From contig JAODUP010000021.1 in NCBI GenBank assembly GCA_025642065.1, positions 420,501 through 484,500 of the forward strand: DNA of 64,000 bases. Reading direction: 5' to 3'. Positions 28,888-43,900 of the stretch are shown here, piece by piece; the first letter of the stretch is position 1, and the number at the start of each line of letters is the position of its first letter. Source of the DNA: Paralvinella palmiformis. Lineage: Eukaryota > Annelida > Polychaeta > Terebellida > Alvinellidae. Under the pieces are notes generated by a model that was not told where the DNA came from, made no database searches, and saw only the letters and a list, made by a program, of their open reading frames with translations. The translations under genes and the position numbers were made by a program.

Positions 28888-30221
28888 CTCGCTTAATGTG
28901 TGTTTCTGTGTGTTTTATGAAACTACATAAGAACAAGCTGGTAAATTTGTATATAACCACCCGTGTACATTACTGAGCACCATATAGTTATCGTAATCCT
29001 GTACTCAGAAGTTCACTGTCAGAAGCCCGATTATTTATTTGATCAAATGACGCAATCGCATTTCAGAGATATAAAAACAGAACTACGCCTGCGGTAAAAT
29101 AAATATTCCAATTTTTTTTTAATTTAATAATTATTAACACCCTCTTCTTCACAACAGATTATTTCCTAATATTTTAGCTAAAAATTAACACGTCTGTAAC
29201 CTGTTGTGTTGCGGCGAGCGGAGAAGTAAATATTTTCATAGAAAACTCCCGTTTCCTTCACTCGAACAAACAAATAAACACACAAATAAACACACAAAGA
29301 ACACCCTAACACCCCTCAAAGTTGTAACCGAAGTAGACCGGTCCATTCATAAAGAGCCGGCTGCGGACCAGTAAGCTGGCCAGATTGTTCCCCAATGGAT
29401 CGGCCCGCTCGCCAACTTGACGCCAGCCTACCAACAACCCAATCCCCCTCCGCCACATGTTAGACAGACATCTCATATACGAGCGCAGCGTTCCGGATAT
29501 AAGTTGATTTTCTTTAACAATCCAGCTCTCTCTGGCAGACATTACGTAAAACTGACGTAGCTGTCGAACCTGGACAGAATACATTCCCCCCCCCCCCCGT
29601 TGCCATCCTTAAGCAAAAAGCAGACGAACTGCGCGTTTAGAAAACGGCGCCAAATGTAATCCGAGGGGGCACCCGATCTGCGATCAGGATTCGTCCCGTT
29701 CCGGAAGGGATTCACTTCCCGTGGGACGTCAGACGCGTCAGGAATGCCAACGAACAATACGAAGCCAGCTGAGAGAGCTTTGACATTTATATAATGGACA
29801 AATATTTGGTTTTTCTATCCATATTTACTGTTTGTCTTTGCCGGAAGAAGTCTTGCTCGGTCTAGCTGATAGTGCTGTCAGGATCAGCGCTCGCTGTTAG
29901 CTGTAAAGAGGGTCGACGTTCGTGGACACGTACTGGCACTGGGACTGGGTGAGTAATGTAGACTAACTTCATATTTAGATCTAAATGCGTTATCCAATAA
30001 TTAGAACGTAACGAATTAAAACTGGTAAATACGCACGAGTGCATGCACGTACCTAGATCTACATAGGCTTATTTACTGTAATAGTCTAGATCTAGTATCC
30101 AGTTACTTCAGTCTTGTCATTGTTCAGCTATTATTATTATATAATTTAAATGACACACACACATAATTCCGTCCCTGGGGTACGACAGTGTTTGGGTGGC
30201 CCCTAGATTTGTTAATCTTTA

Positions 30222-30260
<39 letters not shown>

Positions 30261-31617
30261 AATTTGTTTAGAAAGGCGTTAATAAAACTTAGTAAACCTA
30301 TTTATCTCGTAAAAACAAATTATAGGTTCTAATTCATAATCTAATTAAGTAGGAGATAACAACATTTGCCGTGGGGGGGGGGAGATTAGACGTCTGAAAA
30401 CCATGCATGGTCCTACCAATTCCACATAATGTATAATTATGTATATTCTTTAAAAAAATCTATCGCCATCGAATCCTTCTCCTGCCCTCTCTTCCGGATA
30501 AACAAGTCCAGGAGTGTCGGTGAGGAGCGAGAATGCGTCGAAAACGTGTCCACGTCCAGAAGCGAAACTACGCAACTGGATAGAACGATATGCACATGGG
30601 CTTTGATGTGAAAATGATGGACAAGTGATTACAAAAACCAAGACAAACAGTTTGTTTCTGGTCAAGTCCCTGTAGAGATGGTACTCATATGTAATACGAA
30701 AACATATAATAACAAAAAAAAAAGAGGAGTGAAAAACACCGCACGCTCGCTACCCAACCATTAGATCTAGATCGAGCGATCTACCCTGAGACGGTAGATT
30801 TGTTTTATACGTAGAGACTCTACTCTCTAGATTAAATGTTTTCTCCATCGATGTCTGGACACATCTCCGGAAGGAACGTTTGTTTCCGCTTTGTTTCTGA
30901 AACTAGGATTGTGTACACTTCTAACGAAGACCAATCTCAGGATTATTCCAGCTTTAAGCGATGAGGTATGGAGATGCCGTGATTTATTGACACCGGATGT
31001 TGGTTTTAATCTGGATTGATCGGTGTGTGGTCTATGATTGGAATTAAACACCGGCGTTGTCGATGTACGGAATCGATTAGCGATATTTTCGGTTCTGGAT
31101 CGACAGGTTGTTGTTGTTGTTGTCGTGGCTCATAAATTGGAAAAACCTGCCCGGCCAAAGTGTTTCGCACAAAGAATGAAAGATCCCACAGAAAAGCTAG
31201 AATATAGATCTACTAGTCTAGACCTAATAGATCTAATAGTAATATATGTAAAGTTGAGGCGACTTCGTAAACAATAACTAGTTCAGTATTTACCACCAGG
31301 AGTGCTTAAAGTGGCAACACACCATAATAATTAGATGAAGAATATGTATATTCTGTAAAAAAACAACAACACCCGCACTATTTAGTGACAACTGTATTAG
31401 ACTGTGGATAAGTTAAGAATTAGAAATTATGAGATTTATTTTAATTAATAAGCTGGCTCTCTCTATCCTTCTATAGAGGTTCTGAAGTCGGAGTCCGTTT
31501 CATGTTTCTTTGAACCATAACAGACTCTTATAAAAAACTAGTGTGACGCAAGCAAGTAAATAGCCCCTGAGTGTTTACAGTTGATCTAAAACCGAAGTAA
31601 AATTATATCTTAATTGC

Positions 31618-31653
<36 letters not shown>

Positions 31654-33285
31654 TCCTAGTATTATATGCATAGCTCAAGGGTGTTTCATCTTTAACTTCG
31701 CTTGATTTATTGTTGTAATATAATATATACGAAATTTATATAGCGCCCTATAGGTCTATAACCTGTAAGAAGGTTACTCTTAAGACGCTTGTTGAATATT
31801 GGATGATGTAAAGAGTAGATTTTGTTTAAAGAATATATATATATATATATATATATATAATTGTTATTTTGTACATTATGGGGTAATATTTTCAAAGAGA
31901 GAGAGAGGGGGGGAGAGAGAGTTTTACATCAATCAGCACATTACAGTATCAGACAGTTATTGAATTCCCAACAAAACTATTATTGAAGCCCACAGCTCCA
32001 AGAAGGACATAGTTAGAGTTCTGATGTCAGAAGAGATTATATCAAAGCTATCAGTCAAATGGGATCATCTCTAGACTCTAATTTGTGTCAGTCTGCTGAT
32101 CCAGGAGCTTTTGGATAGTGCATATCTTCATCAAATCGATCGACGAAGTCAGTTTTAAATTTCCAGCCTATTAGGCTGTATTGGTACTGGGTGTGCTGTG
32201 GTAATAGACAGGGCATGCTGTAATAATATACGTATTGTGAGAGTATGTACAGGGTTTGCTGTGGTGATGTACACCATCTGCTGATGTATTAATGCACAGG
32301 ACATGCAGTAGCAACGTACAGAGTGTGCTGTGATCTAGAACATTACGTTGTCATAAAGTACACGCTGTACTTTGATGGGCTAAAGGCTTGGCTATGGCAG
32401 CACAAGTGACTAGCTTTAGTAACGGTCTGCCGCGGTAAGGTACAACACTTGATGTGGACACAAACAGGGCATGCTGTAATAAGACGCAAGACGTGATATG
32501 GTCGTGTGGAAGATATACTGTCGTAGTCTACAGGGCGTGCTGTTGTCTTGTACAGGACATAACTTTCGTAACATACAGGGTGAGATGTAGTAACGGTAAA
32601 GGATGTGCCGCGGTAAAATACAAGATTTGCTCTGGTAACATACAGGTCGTACTCTACTGTCTTACAGGATATGTCACGGTCACTAAAATACAGGCTGTGT
32701 AGTGGTATTTATACACAGTCAAAGGACCGAACAGACCACGGTAACATACATACACAAGGCCTTCTTCTGTATGGGCTGAAATCTAATAAACTCGACGTTA
32801 CGAGTTGTCTAATAGCATTTATAATTAACATCAAAGACAGTAGAAATGTCTGGCAATTTGATATCGAGTAATGGTTGGCGATGTGTCTGGCGATATGGCT
32901 GGCGATGTCTGGCGCTGTAGCTGGTGATGTCTGGCGATGTGGCTGGCGGCAGGGCGAAGCCTAGCCAAATGAACGGATACCGTTGCCCCGCTAATACCAA
33001 TAATTAGTCTCATATGATATGTAACCAGGTCATCTAGGGAGACAGGACTGTTATATGTGTTAGGTTATGTATCAGACAGCTGGCGGCCAGCCTTACAGTC
33101 GGCGTATAGCTTATTACAGTCGCTCCTGTATTGGATGACTGTCGCCGCTTTGTTTTTAGTGTTCAGCAATTTGTGTGACTCAGAAGATGGCAATTGGACG
33201 ATGGTATTTCTGACTTAACAAATGTGGCCAGTTGATATGGCTGGCAAGAAATCTGCAACCGAACCAATTATATGAATCATCCGTG

Positions 33286-33318
<33 letters not shown>

Positions 33319-36300
33319 GGATAGAATCGGGCAGGCATGCACGTACACACAAACATTGATGTTCAGATATATTGTGTTTTTGTGACTGCAGCGCGAACAT
33401 CCAATAATTAAACCTCTCTAGCATTACGGTAATCTGTGTAGATCCTTACAACTTTGTTGGCTTGTATAAAGAAAAGTCGCATACAGGAGACGGTTTTAAT
33501 AATAATAATAAGGCAAGACTGAAACTGAAAACATTTGATGAAAATCAATATTTAAAAAAGATCCCGACTACAAAATGGTTCAGTTGATTCGCTATAATCT
33601 AGCTTCCATAGAGTATCACGCGCACTAAGCGTTGAATCATGAATCAATGATGAATCAGGATGAATCATGAATCAACTCACCAGAAGACTTGAAGATCGTA
33701 ATACATCTATATTTACGTTAATTTCTGTTAACAATTATCTCTCAATTAACTCAGACTCATTAGGCTTGGAGGCGCTGAATTATTGTTTGTACTGATAAAG
33801 TCTTTAAACAAACCCACACATCCTGGAAGTATGACCGTATTATAATTTTAAAAAAAACACTCATTCTTTCTACGTCTATCTCCCACAAAACTACGACCAA
33901 TGAAGTACGATCAATCTAACACAAACACAACTCACGTCGTTTAAGATTATAAATTTGCATAAATTACAACAACTGATGTGTTTAGGTTCAGGTTTTTATT
34001 AACCGTCAAGGTTAGACTTGAAGTTCAAATGTGGTTAAGTCGTACCGTATGACCTTTATTGGTTATCTTTAATTTTAGAAGTTTATCTTCTAACCCATTA
34101 AGTCCGTAATTCTGCCGCGGAATATCTCCACTTTTAGGATGTTAATGGGCTAAATGGTTTAATGGCTTAACCGTAGCAACGAGACCGTTTTATGGTACAT
34201 TTTCTATGATACATGTCTTTATGCACAGGATGACGATAAAGACAGAATTATACGAATTATACGTTTATGTGTTGATTATAAAAACCCAACTATACAAAGA
34301 TGACGAGTTTCGTCCTCCAGGCAATTTAGAGGCGATAGTTTTTCTGTTGATCTGGGGGCGCCTCCGTGGTCTAGCGGTAGCGTGTTGGACCACAGGTCAC
34401 TACCATCCGTGTTCGAATCTCGGCGCGGACTTATTTGAAGATTGTTTCATCTTTGATTCGTTTCATTACCTTTGGAGGTCGCTCGGCCCATTTAGCCTAC
34501 CTTGTGCACAAAAGTGGCCGTAAAACATCATTCATCGTCTGTTTGATTTGAATCTCGTGCTATAGCGCTACTGGACTTTGTAAACGTCAATGCATGCAGC
34601 GAGGTTTTTTTTTCGATTAGACAATAGAAAATCGTCGCACAGAGGCCCAGAGGGTGATATTTAGGAGCACAATTGGTTAATAGAAGCAGCTATTTTCTTA
34701 ACATCGGGTAGGAAAAGAATCCGAGCGAATAAAACCCCCCGTGAGTAACTGATCACAGAAAACGACAGTCTGAGGTCGGGTCATACTATAAAGAACTATA
34801 TCTGTTAAAACAAAACTGAAAATGTCTCAATTTATTTTTAAAACATATTAAAAATAAGACACGTTTTTACTTCGATTTTAGTTATAAACGCTCATACGAT
34901 ATTACTAGGAACCAGACTTTATATTTAATCGAGTTATAGACGAGCGCAGTCTTCGGTGAGTGGATCCATACCAATGTTCGGTTATCCTGGTTCGGAATTG
35001 AAACTGAAGCTCGTCACAAGTTACTCTCAAGAAATTGCTATTATTTTCTTTCGTCCGCTGACTGGGCCTTCAGTGCGTAACCGTGATAGTTAACTGGAGG
35101 GAAAAGGCTAAAACTAAAAATCAACCAACAACTCGCATAATTACTTGTACCAGCCGAGGGATCGGTTGATGTCGTGATTACTGGATGACCTGGGTCGACG
35201 AAACGTTCGGCCTCATTTCACACCAAAAAAACAACAACATCTGTCACGTTCTCGGATGGCGTCTGTTTTAATATGATATTTTGTAGGAGGTCCTGTGTTT
35301 ACTATCTGGTGACCCACGGGATACGGTTCTACGCCCTTCGGTATTTCTACGCCCTGGAATCATTGCGCTGCGTTTTTTTAAATATAAATGTATTAATATG
35401 AATGAACATATCGTATCATTCAGTATGCCGAGCTGGTTACTACCAACTTGGGAATACTCGACTGTTCTAAACCAGTATCGACAGAAGAAGAAGAAGCAGC
35501 TGTGACGGTGGTCTTTACGATTTGTTAAACATTTATTTCAACTCACTATTTTAGTGGCATATTGATTATAACACGAATCGTCTCGAGCGTATCCGGAACG
35601 GTGTAGCTCGCGGAGTGAGTGACAAATACTATAAACGTGACCATATTATTCCAATCCTTCAAATGCATGCCGAATTGGCTGCCGGTAAGGTGGCGTATTC
35701 GTGTCAAGCTTTTATACCGAGTTCGTCTCGTCAGATAATAATACTTCGTTGTCATGTCTGTGTCGTGTAGCGGTACCGAAACATGGCGGAAACAGGTTGA
35801 CGGAAGATACGAGGAGAACCTCATTTCTTTAAACGTTTAAATCCGTTTTAAGTATATACGCGTGTTGAAAGTTCGTTTGTCAAGTAAATGACAGCCGGGT
35901 CGGGTCGTTCGCCATTTATAATTAGGTTTATTTTAGATATATTTTATTTGGAATTTCGCTTTACAATGCCTTTGAATGGATCCTTCTAGTAAGGGTTCTT
36001 CATTAATTCTTCTTATTATTATTAGAGAGCAGTCCAATTTAATCACAATATAATCAAATAAAACTCGTCAGGATCAGGTTTGGTCAGTTGCAATAACCAC
36101 CTATAACCAAACGAACCAACTGTTATATTACGATCATATATGTAATTAAAATAACATGACAGTATGTCCCCGAATAACGGTTCTCCTTTTTTACGCGAAA
36201 TGTTAAAACAAACCCGGTTTGGAGTGGATTTTATAAAGAATTAAACAGACCACCGGAGCGAAAAACCGAAAGGCAATAGTCTGGATCGAACATAAAAGTA

Positions 36301-37275
36301 CTGGGGCCTGTTACCCTGAGCCAGTATCCCATCGTACATAAAGACAGTTGATGACCTGACATGTCATCCATCGATCAGATGGTTTTTGTGTTTAATTCCC
36401 TAAGTAGCCGCCTCCAACGTTATCATTTCCCTGATTGATGTGACCTTTAGTAGATATCTCATCTCGACCAAAACACTTCTTTCCAGACATATTTAGTTGT
36501 CGGCTATTCGGAGTAAGTTTCGATAAACGATGACACGAGGCAGTATTACAACGGCGTCGTATTCGCTTCAGGTTGTAATTTAACCCAGCCACCCCCACCG
36601 TCACCTGGATATAGGATGTGATCCCGATTGACTTCACTGGACACCCGGATTCGTGGGCGTCCTACATGAGTCACGATAAGAGGCGGTCAATTAGTTAATA
36701 TAATAATATAATTATTTAAAATATAAAACTGTGTAAGTTTGTTTAACCTATAACAGGATGATTGGTGTTTTACGGCCAATTTTGTGCACATGGTAGGCTA
36801 AATGGGCCGAGCGACCTCCGAAGGTTCGAACTCAGGTGCTAGTGATCTGTGATCCAACGCGTTACCAGTTAGAGCAAGGAGCGGCCAGCTTTATCAGGAT
36901 GAGAAAAAACTTTGTTATGAAGGAAATTCGTTATATGGAGATTTTTCCAAATGCCAGAAAATAACGCGTGTTTGTGTGTTTGTTTGTGTGTGTGTGATAA
37001 TAATATTACATGGACTAATTTATGGGCTAATTTGAATAGCGGTTATTGAGCATAAGCTAACATAGGTATAATTAGTCTCACACTATCGACAGACTGTTAT
37101 TTTTCAAGCACACCAAGTACAGCCGTTTTTGTGATGTTAGTGTGCAGTACTTGAATTGGTTGGATTCAAGATGATGTATGTTAGGTGCTTAATGTGTTGA
37201 GAGCTAAACAGAACAGGTGATGTATTTGTTACCAGGTGAGATGGTGAGTAGGTTATGCGCTAAGCCTGACTAGAG

Positions 37276-37348
<73 letters not shown>

Positions 37349-37427
37349 TGTATTAGTGGTATTTCACTTGTGTCATAACAATGATCAAAACAGTGGTAAG
37401 AAGCCTTGTGTGTGTGTGTGTGTGTCG

Positions 37428-37458
<31 letters not shown>

Positions 37459-40400
37459 TGTGTGTGTGTGTGTGTGTTACCAAGGCTTGTTACCAAATTG
37501 AACCATGCACGACACCTTATATGTTTCACCAGCTCAGTTTGGCATATTGTTCGAGAGACGTACTTCAAGTGAAGGTACGTATCAGTGAAACAATACGGTA
37601 TTACTAAACACTGTATGAACGCGTTGATGTTATCGTTGTTGCTGTTGTTCTTGTTGTAATATATCGCCGTATACTAGTTTCAGAAAGCACCTTATTTTTA
37701 GTCAATGTTTTTCTCCCGTTATGTAAATGGATCAATTAATTCCGAGACAAAAGGGGACCGTGACAGTTTAAATGTATGGAATAATTGAAATAAATTCAAA
37801 GTTATTTACTTTACCAAACAATTCGACTTCTAAGTATAACCATATCACTATGTCTTGGTCCGAGCTCCCCCCCCCCCAAAAAAAAAAGAGAAGAAGTTTG
37901 AACTGTAAAATACCGATTAAATACAGATATATCATGTCTGGCTTAACTATTTATAAAAGAAATTATTTCTGTTGGCGCTTTCTCACGGTCACAGTTCACA
38001 CACCATGACGTGTAAACTCTAATCCATGCATTAACCCTCTACAATAATATGAAAATAGTTTCTGTTCCCTTTTGCCTGTAACTAATGCTAATATTTCAGC
38101 AATCTATCCAAATAAAATTCAATCGAATAAGCATAATAATTTCAACATGTTCTTTTGAATAAATACCTCATTTGATGCACATCCCTCAAACTATCAGGAA
38201 ACATTGTTGCATTTCAACGACTAGGCGCTGTCGTCGATTTAATTTGGGAGGATAATATCGAAATTTGTAATCTCTCACAAGTCTAACTCAGTTAAGCGAT
38301 CATATCGCCATGTTATCTGATCATATAAACTAACCAATCTATACAAATTGTAACCAATCTCCATACCCCCGGGGCCCACCCCATCCACTACTAACTACTC
38401 CCAATGTTGTAATCGTCGGCCAGTAACTACTGCACTCAGTTACATATTTATTGCACTTGATCTATGTTTTCCGAGACAGTTCACAGTTGTCTAATGGGTG
38501 ATTAATCACAGCCATAAGATTACCTTAACTAGGTCAAACATATTCTTCCGCACCATCGGTCACAGGGATCGCCCCCCCCCCCCTCCAAACCGAGTTTCCG
38601 AACTACGGTTTCACCCAACCACCCACAGATATTTCCACTTGAGATAAACGCAATTAATGATCCTTGGCGGAAGTGATGTATGAAGGGAGATGATTCGGGA
38701 TTCGGTGATTCATCCGGCTAACGAAATTAATTTTCCGGAACGAGGCGCATAGCTGCGGCTTTCCATCGCCGCATGACGTCACGCATTCTCTTCCTTCTCA
38801 CCGAATGTCGAACTGATATTCATGATTCTTCTGTAATTTCAGCGGGCCAACATGGCGTCCAGACGAATGTTTGTGATGTTGGCGTTGCTTGGATACCACT
38901 ACATGATGGCAACCGTTGTGATGGCTGTCTCCATAGAAACCGAAGACGACCTCAGTACCTACGACAACAGCGAGGAGGACTCGTTGGCGCTGATTCCGGA
39001 TATCACCGACGACGATCGGAAACTGGACGCTATTGATGATGTTCATCAGGAGACCGAACACAGATCTCGTCAGCTGGGCACGGATAGTGCGACGCATCGG
39101 ACAGACACCGCTTCCAAAAATGACTCCACTGCACGTGACATTTCGCCATCGCCGAAAACGGGCAGTGGTAGGGATATTCCTGACCTGACCCGAAAACCGC
39201 ATTCCAAGCCAAGGTCTCGAAAAAAACTCAGGAAATTGGAAACCGGAAGGACATCAACGAAACAAAGCCGCCAGGATGATGTTGACCGTCCTGCCAGTAA
39301 AGACGGTTTGACTGATGTGATATCGAGCCTGAAGGACCAAATTAGGGAGTCACAGACCTTACAGACAGTAACTAGGTGAGTCGTAAATTCTTAAATATAG
39401 TGAGAGTCTGGGGTGATGGTACACACACGCGCGCTTATACACACGCACTTACACACACGCACAAAAACCCACCAGGTACAGTGATTGAGCTCCGCGGGAC
39501 CGAAGTAGTGGCTCCAGTTTGCAGTTTCCAAATACCGACCTGATAACAGGTTAGAGGTGATACTGTATACTGATAGATAAGATACTGTCGCCATCTTGAA
39601 GAAAGGAAGATGACCGATCCTTCTAAACTAACATCTTCCTTCTGCTACTTGACATTCCTAAAACAAATTATGTTGACTTGTAAAATCATCAACCACAACG
39701 ATCTTAACACGTCCTGTCAACAGATCAACCATCTGCCAAGGCCATCAACTCCGACCCAGTTTCCATGGTAACAGGTCAAATACATCCAATATTACGTGTC
39801 CAGGGTCCGCTTTGGGTGGGTCGAATGTTAACGCCTAGACGTTATTTACACTTCATTATAGCGCGTTCGTGTGTCGGCCGCGAATGACGAGCTTCTCGTA
39901 TTGACATCCAGTGGCAATGCGTAGATAATATGTCAACAATAACTTCTTGTGGAAGTCCTGTCGGTGGTTAAATCTATGAAACATCCCACAGAAATGGTAA
40001 ATACTACATATATCTACAACACAGTGTAGAGTTCTGCAACACATTGTGCTCTATTCAGGATGCTCGTCTAAAGTGGAACATCCTCAAATCAGACTACGTC
40101 GAAGCGATTCCTTGGGAGATTTTCCATCCTACTCCAAAATATACAATTCCTTATTAAAACTCTAGGTAAGACTAATTCTAATCATGTTATATTTTCGGTT
40201 TATCAGAGTACGGTTTTAGTAAACGCCGGAAACATGTCAATATGTGGACATTTTAATTGCGTGTACGCAGAAATTCAAATCTGGAGCAGCAATACGGTGC
40301 CATATATGGTATCCTTATGAATATTCAGTTCTGTCCATTTTCAATCGACCAGTGTATAGTTGTGAATATTATTATTGGAAATTGTGCTGTATAATTTATA

Positions 40401-40870
40401 TCAGTTATATTATTCGGTAATATGTTTAACGTCACAACCCTTTACGTCCCAGAACAGAGCATGCATGCATATTCTTCGATATAGTGATCCATACAGCCTT
40501 TTCAATAGCAGCCCGACGCTATACGTCGTCTATTTTAAAGTCCCTCGTCGTCTATTTTACCGCCAGAAAATCGGTCGACTACTTTGGTTTTGGTGAAAAA
40601 GTGGCCTAGAATGTACCAAATACTCCATGTTTCTCACTTCTTCAGTGGAGAGCCCCTATATCCTCCCCCTTCCAATGGAGAAGGGCCACTACTGTATTAG
40701 TGTGACTACCGCTACCCCACGACTAGCCCTTCACTACTCCCCTCCCCGCAGCCATACCTCCCCCATCAACGCCACGGCAATGTCGTCTCGGTGTTTTTAT
40801 AAGGCCACCATAGGTGTCAGAGCTGATGCCTATTTTTGTAAAGGGTCGTCTACTCCTCCCTACTGGAAAG

Positions 40871-40917
<47 letters not shown>

Positions 40918-43900
40918 GAGTGACTAATCAAGGTAGTAAACATCACTGTTATTAGAATCAAATGAATACTTTAGTTATGATCACAGATTATAGTCATAAT
41001 ATAAGATTTGACTGTGGGCTAACAAAGTATTATTTTAACTTAGCATTATCTAACTGTTCCTAGTTTATGCTCTCTCTCTCTCTGTCTCTGTGTGTGTATC
41101 TCTGTGTGTGTGTGTGTGTGTGTTTGTGTACCTCTCTCCCTCTCTCTGTGTGTGTACGAATGTGTGTGTGTGTGTGTTTGTGTACGTCTCTCTCTCTCTC
41201 TTTCTCTCTTTCTCCCTCTTTGTGTGTGTGCGTGTGTGCTTTCGAACAAATTAATACTGCTAGTTTAATTGTGCAAAAAATAAGCAACTGGATATCAAAT
41301 AGCAATCAGATGTTAAGTCGAAACTAGTAGCAATTTTCTGCGCTATCTTTTGTTGTTAAGTAGACAGATTGAGCTGCGTTAAAGGACAACATACCCTACA
41401 CTAGTAAACTACGACGAAGAAGAGATATATTAGTTATTGTTTCAGAAGATTGGTGTTCTCTATCACTGAGAACTGGTGAAGAATGAACGAAATACTACGA
41501 CGGTGTATAGTCACTATTCTTCTGAATTCTTTGAGTATTGGGTAAGGATGTGAGTGAGGGAAGCAGTGAGTGAGCGAGAGAGGCTGATGTAGTGAGTGAG
41601 GCTGTCAGTGAATGTTTTGTTTAGCCTCGACTCTGGTCTCACCTGGAACTTATGACTGAGGGACTAATCCCTGGAGAAATGAGATCATCGGGCCGAAGCT
41701 TTTTATCGAAGAGTGAAACATCCCAGAGACAGTAACAACACTAGAATTCGATCCGACGACCTAGAGATGTGAGGGCATCGCATTATTACCTATACCACGG
41801 AAGTTAATTAGGTGCTATTAATAGCAGACAGTGCTATAGATTAGTATTGCGGATGTCTGTGTGTGTGTGTGTCTGTGTGTGTGTCTCTGTGTGTGTGTGT
41901 GTGTGTGTGTTTACTACAGTGGCAGATCTGTTCGACATGTGGCCTACGATCTCGACATAACAACGTAAACTCGGTGTTCCAGCAGATGGACGCCACAAGA
42001 TCCAGATGAGGCCAATAATCAGCCAGCTTCAGATATCCGGTACTCCTAATCAAACATGACAGTGTTTTACAAACAACAATGACCCTCCGACGAATGTTCT
42101 ATAGAGCCCAGTACTTGTCGGTCGTCTTTACTTTGAACTCCAGAGACATACAAATTCAGAGATCCAGAACGAAAATTAAAATAAAAAATCTTTTTCCCTC
42201 ATACCAGCTTTCGTAACTTAGGATCTATTATTATGTTGTCCTTCAACGGCAAGTTCGGGGTTCAGCTCGCTTTATCCTGTTGTCTGTCGTAATAGGTTAT
42301 TAAATCTAGGCATCGCTTGGTGATGGTCTTGTGTCACTCACTCACTCACTCACTCACTCACTCACTCACTCACTCACTCACTCACTCACCAAACCAAACC
42401 AATCACCCAACAAATAACCCACACACATGAGCCCTTTAATGTCAGAAATTGGGTTTATCCACCAAATCGTTGGGTGAAAAAAACGCGCAGAAAGCTAACC
42501 GGATCTTGAATAAAGCGTCTTGCGTACCAAGGTGGACTATGTCAAATGTTGATGGATGATTGTACTCGAACACACACACACACACACACACACACACAGC
42601 GAGAAAGAGAGAGAGAGCTCGTTATCTAATCTCTGACTTATCACACAATCAAAGACTGATAAATATGGACATATCAAGTATTGGCCGACCTTTGTTATGT
42701 CTATACAGACGTACCCATACTGTAACACTGTCTCAGATTTACTACAATTAGACTGAATACGGCTGCATACGTCTACTACAAGCTGCGGGTTCGAATCCGA
42801 ACAAATTAATGCTCAACGTAAATAAGACCAACATTCGTTATTCTAAAGCGGCTAAAGACCAGCAAGTTAAACAAACCCAAATCTACTCACCATCTTGAAG
42901 GTTTTTGTTTTCGGCCAAAATACCAGTTCATATTTTGTTGCTTTTAATCAACGTAGAATAGTATCACGTGAGTCACGGGACATGTTTGTTTTTCTGTGGG
43001 TAGCGGGAATTATTAAGTGGATGGTGAAAAAATGTTAGTGTTATTAAGTGAGTGTTTTATATCGACCGCTCGTCTCAGGAGCCACCTCCCTCAGAACAAA
43101 TATTTTAAAATTTAAGCTTGTTTGTGTGAATGAAACACTCCACGGACATAGACTACCTGAAAGTCGTCCCCAGGAGTAGCGGGTCTGCAGTGGCAAACTT
43201 GGTTTAGCTAAAGGTGGTAGTTCCGAACTTAACTTTTAACCCTGGTACGTAGACCTATACAGCTAACAAATGATCCACTTCATGGGAAGTATAATTTGTT
43301 GTTGAAGTTTGATTGAAGTTTAATCCACTCTCTAGTTCGTTATCGTATTTTATATTTTAACCCGTTATATAACTCGCCATTAATAAGATTGATGTTCTAC
43401 GGCCACATTTGTGCACAAAGTATAGGTTCAATGGGCCGAGCGACACCCAAAGGTAATGAAGCGAAGTCAAAGATGAAACACACATCAGATATGCCCACGC
43501 CGAGATTCGACCTCAGGTGGTAGTGATCTGTGGTCTAAGGCGCTACCAGTTAGACCACGGAGGCGCCCGGTCGCCATTAATATTCGGCAGATTCGATGCT
43601 GCAACTTCTCGAATTCAGGCCAAGTACTGAACTATTAGATATTGTTTTAAATACTTAAGTGTTCAGCTCTTACTGTGGCTAATTATGTGGTCGAGATTAA
43701 TTGTAATCCTATCGATCCAGAGATCCAATGCGTTGATTAAACATGTTGAAGTTTACCAACCAATAACTGACAGCTTTTGGTAATTATATAGAAGTCTTTA
43801 TATGTACCAAATTTATCTGTACACAGCTTGTCTGTATTCAAATTGTATTAATATAATGAGAGGTTCATTATTATATGCTTAATCATAAATCCTTACCTTT

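Larger units (their letters stand above)
25336..38842. other. Left part of the 30.8 kb TBC intron
   Basis: No exon of either main gene. It holds microsatellites, an unrecognised coding-like segment (29306-29783), a degenerate minisatellite (32170-32765), SINE copies at 34357 and 36755, and a LINE 3' end at 35560. The last 300 bases probably include the FReD promoter, but I see no clear core element. Confidence 0.6.

Noticed and set aside
32170..32765. CRISPR-like regular array
   Set aside because: Repeat copies are strongly diverged and spacing is irregular; the sequence is eukaryotic with introns throughout.
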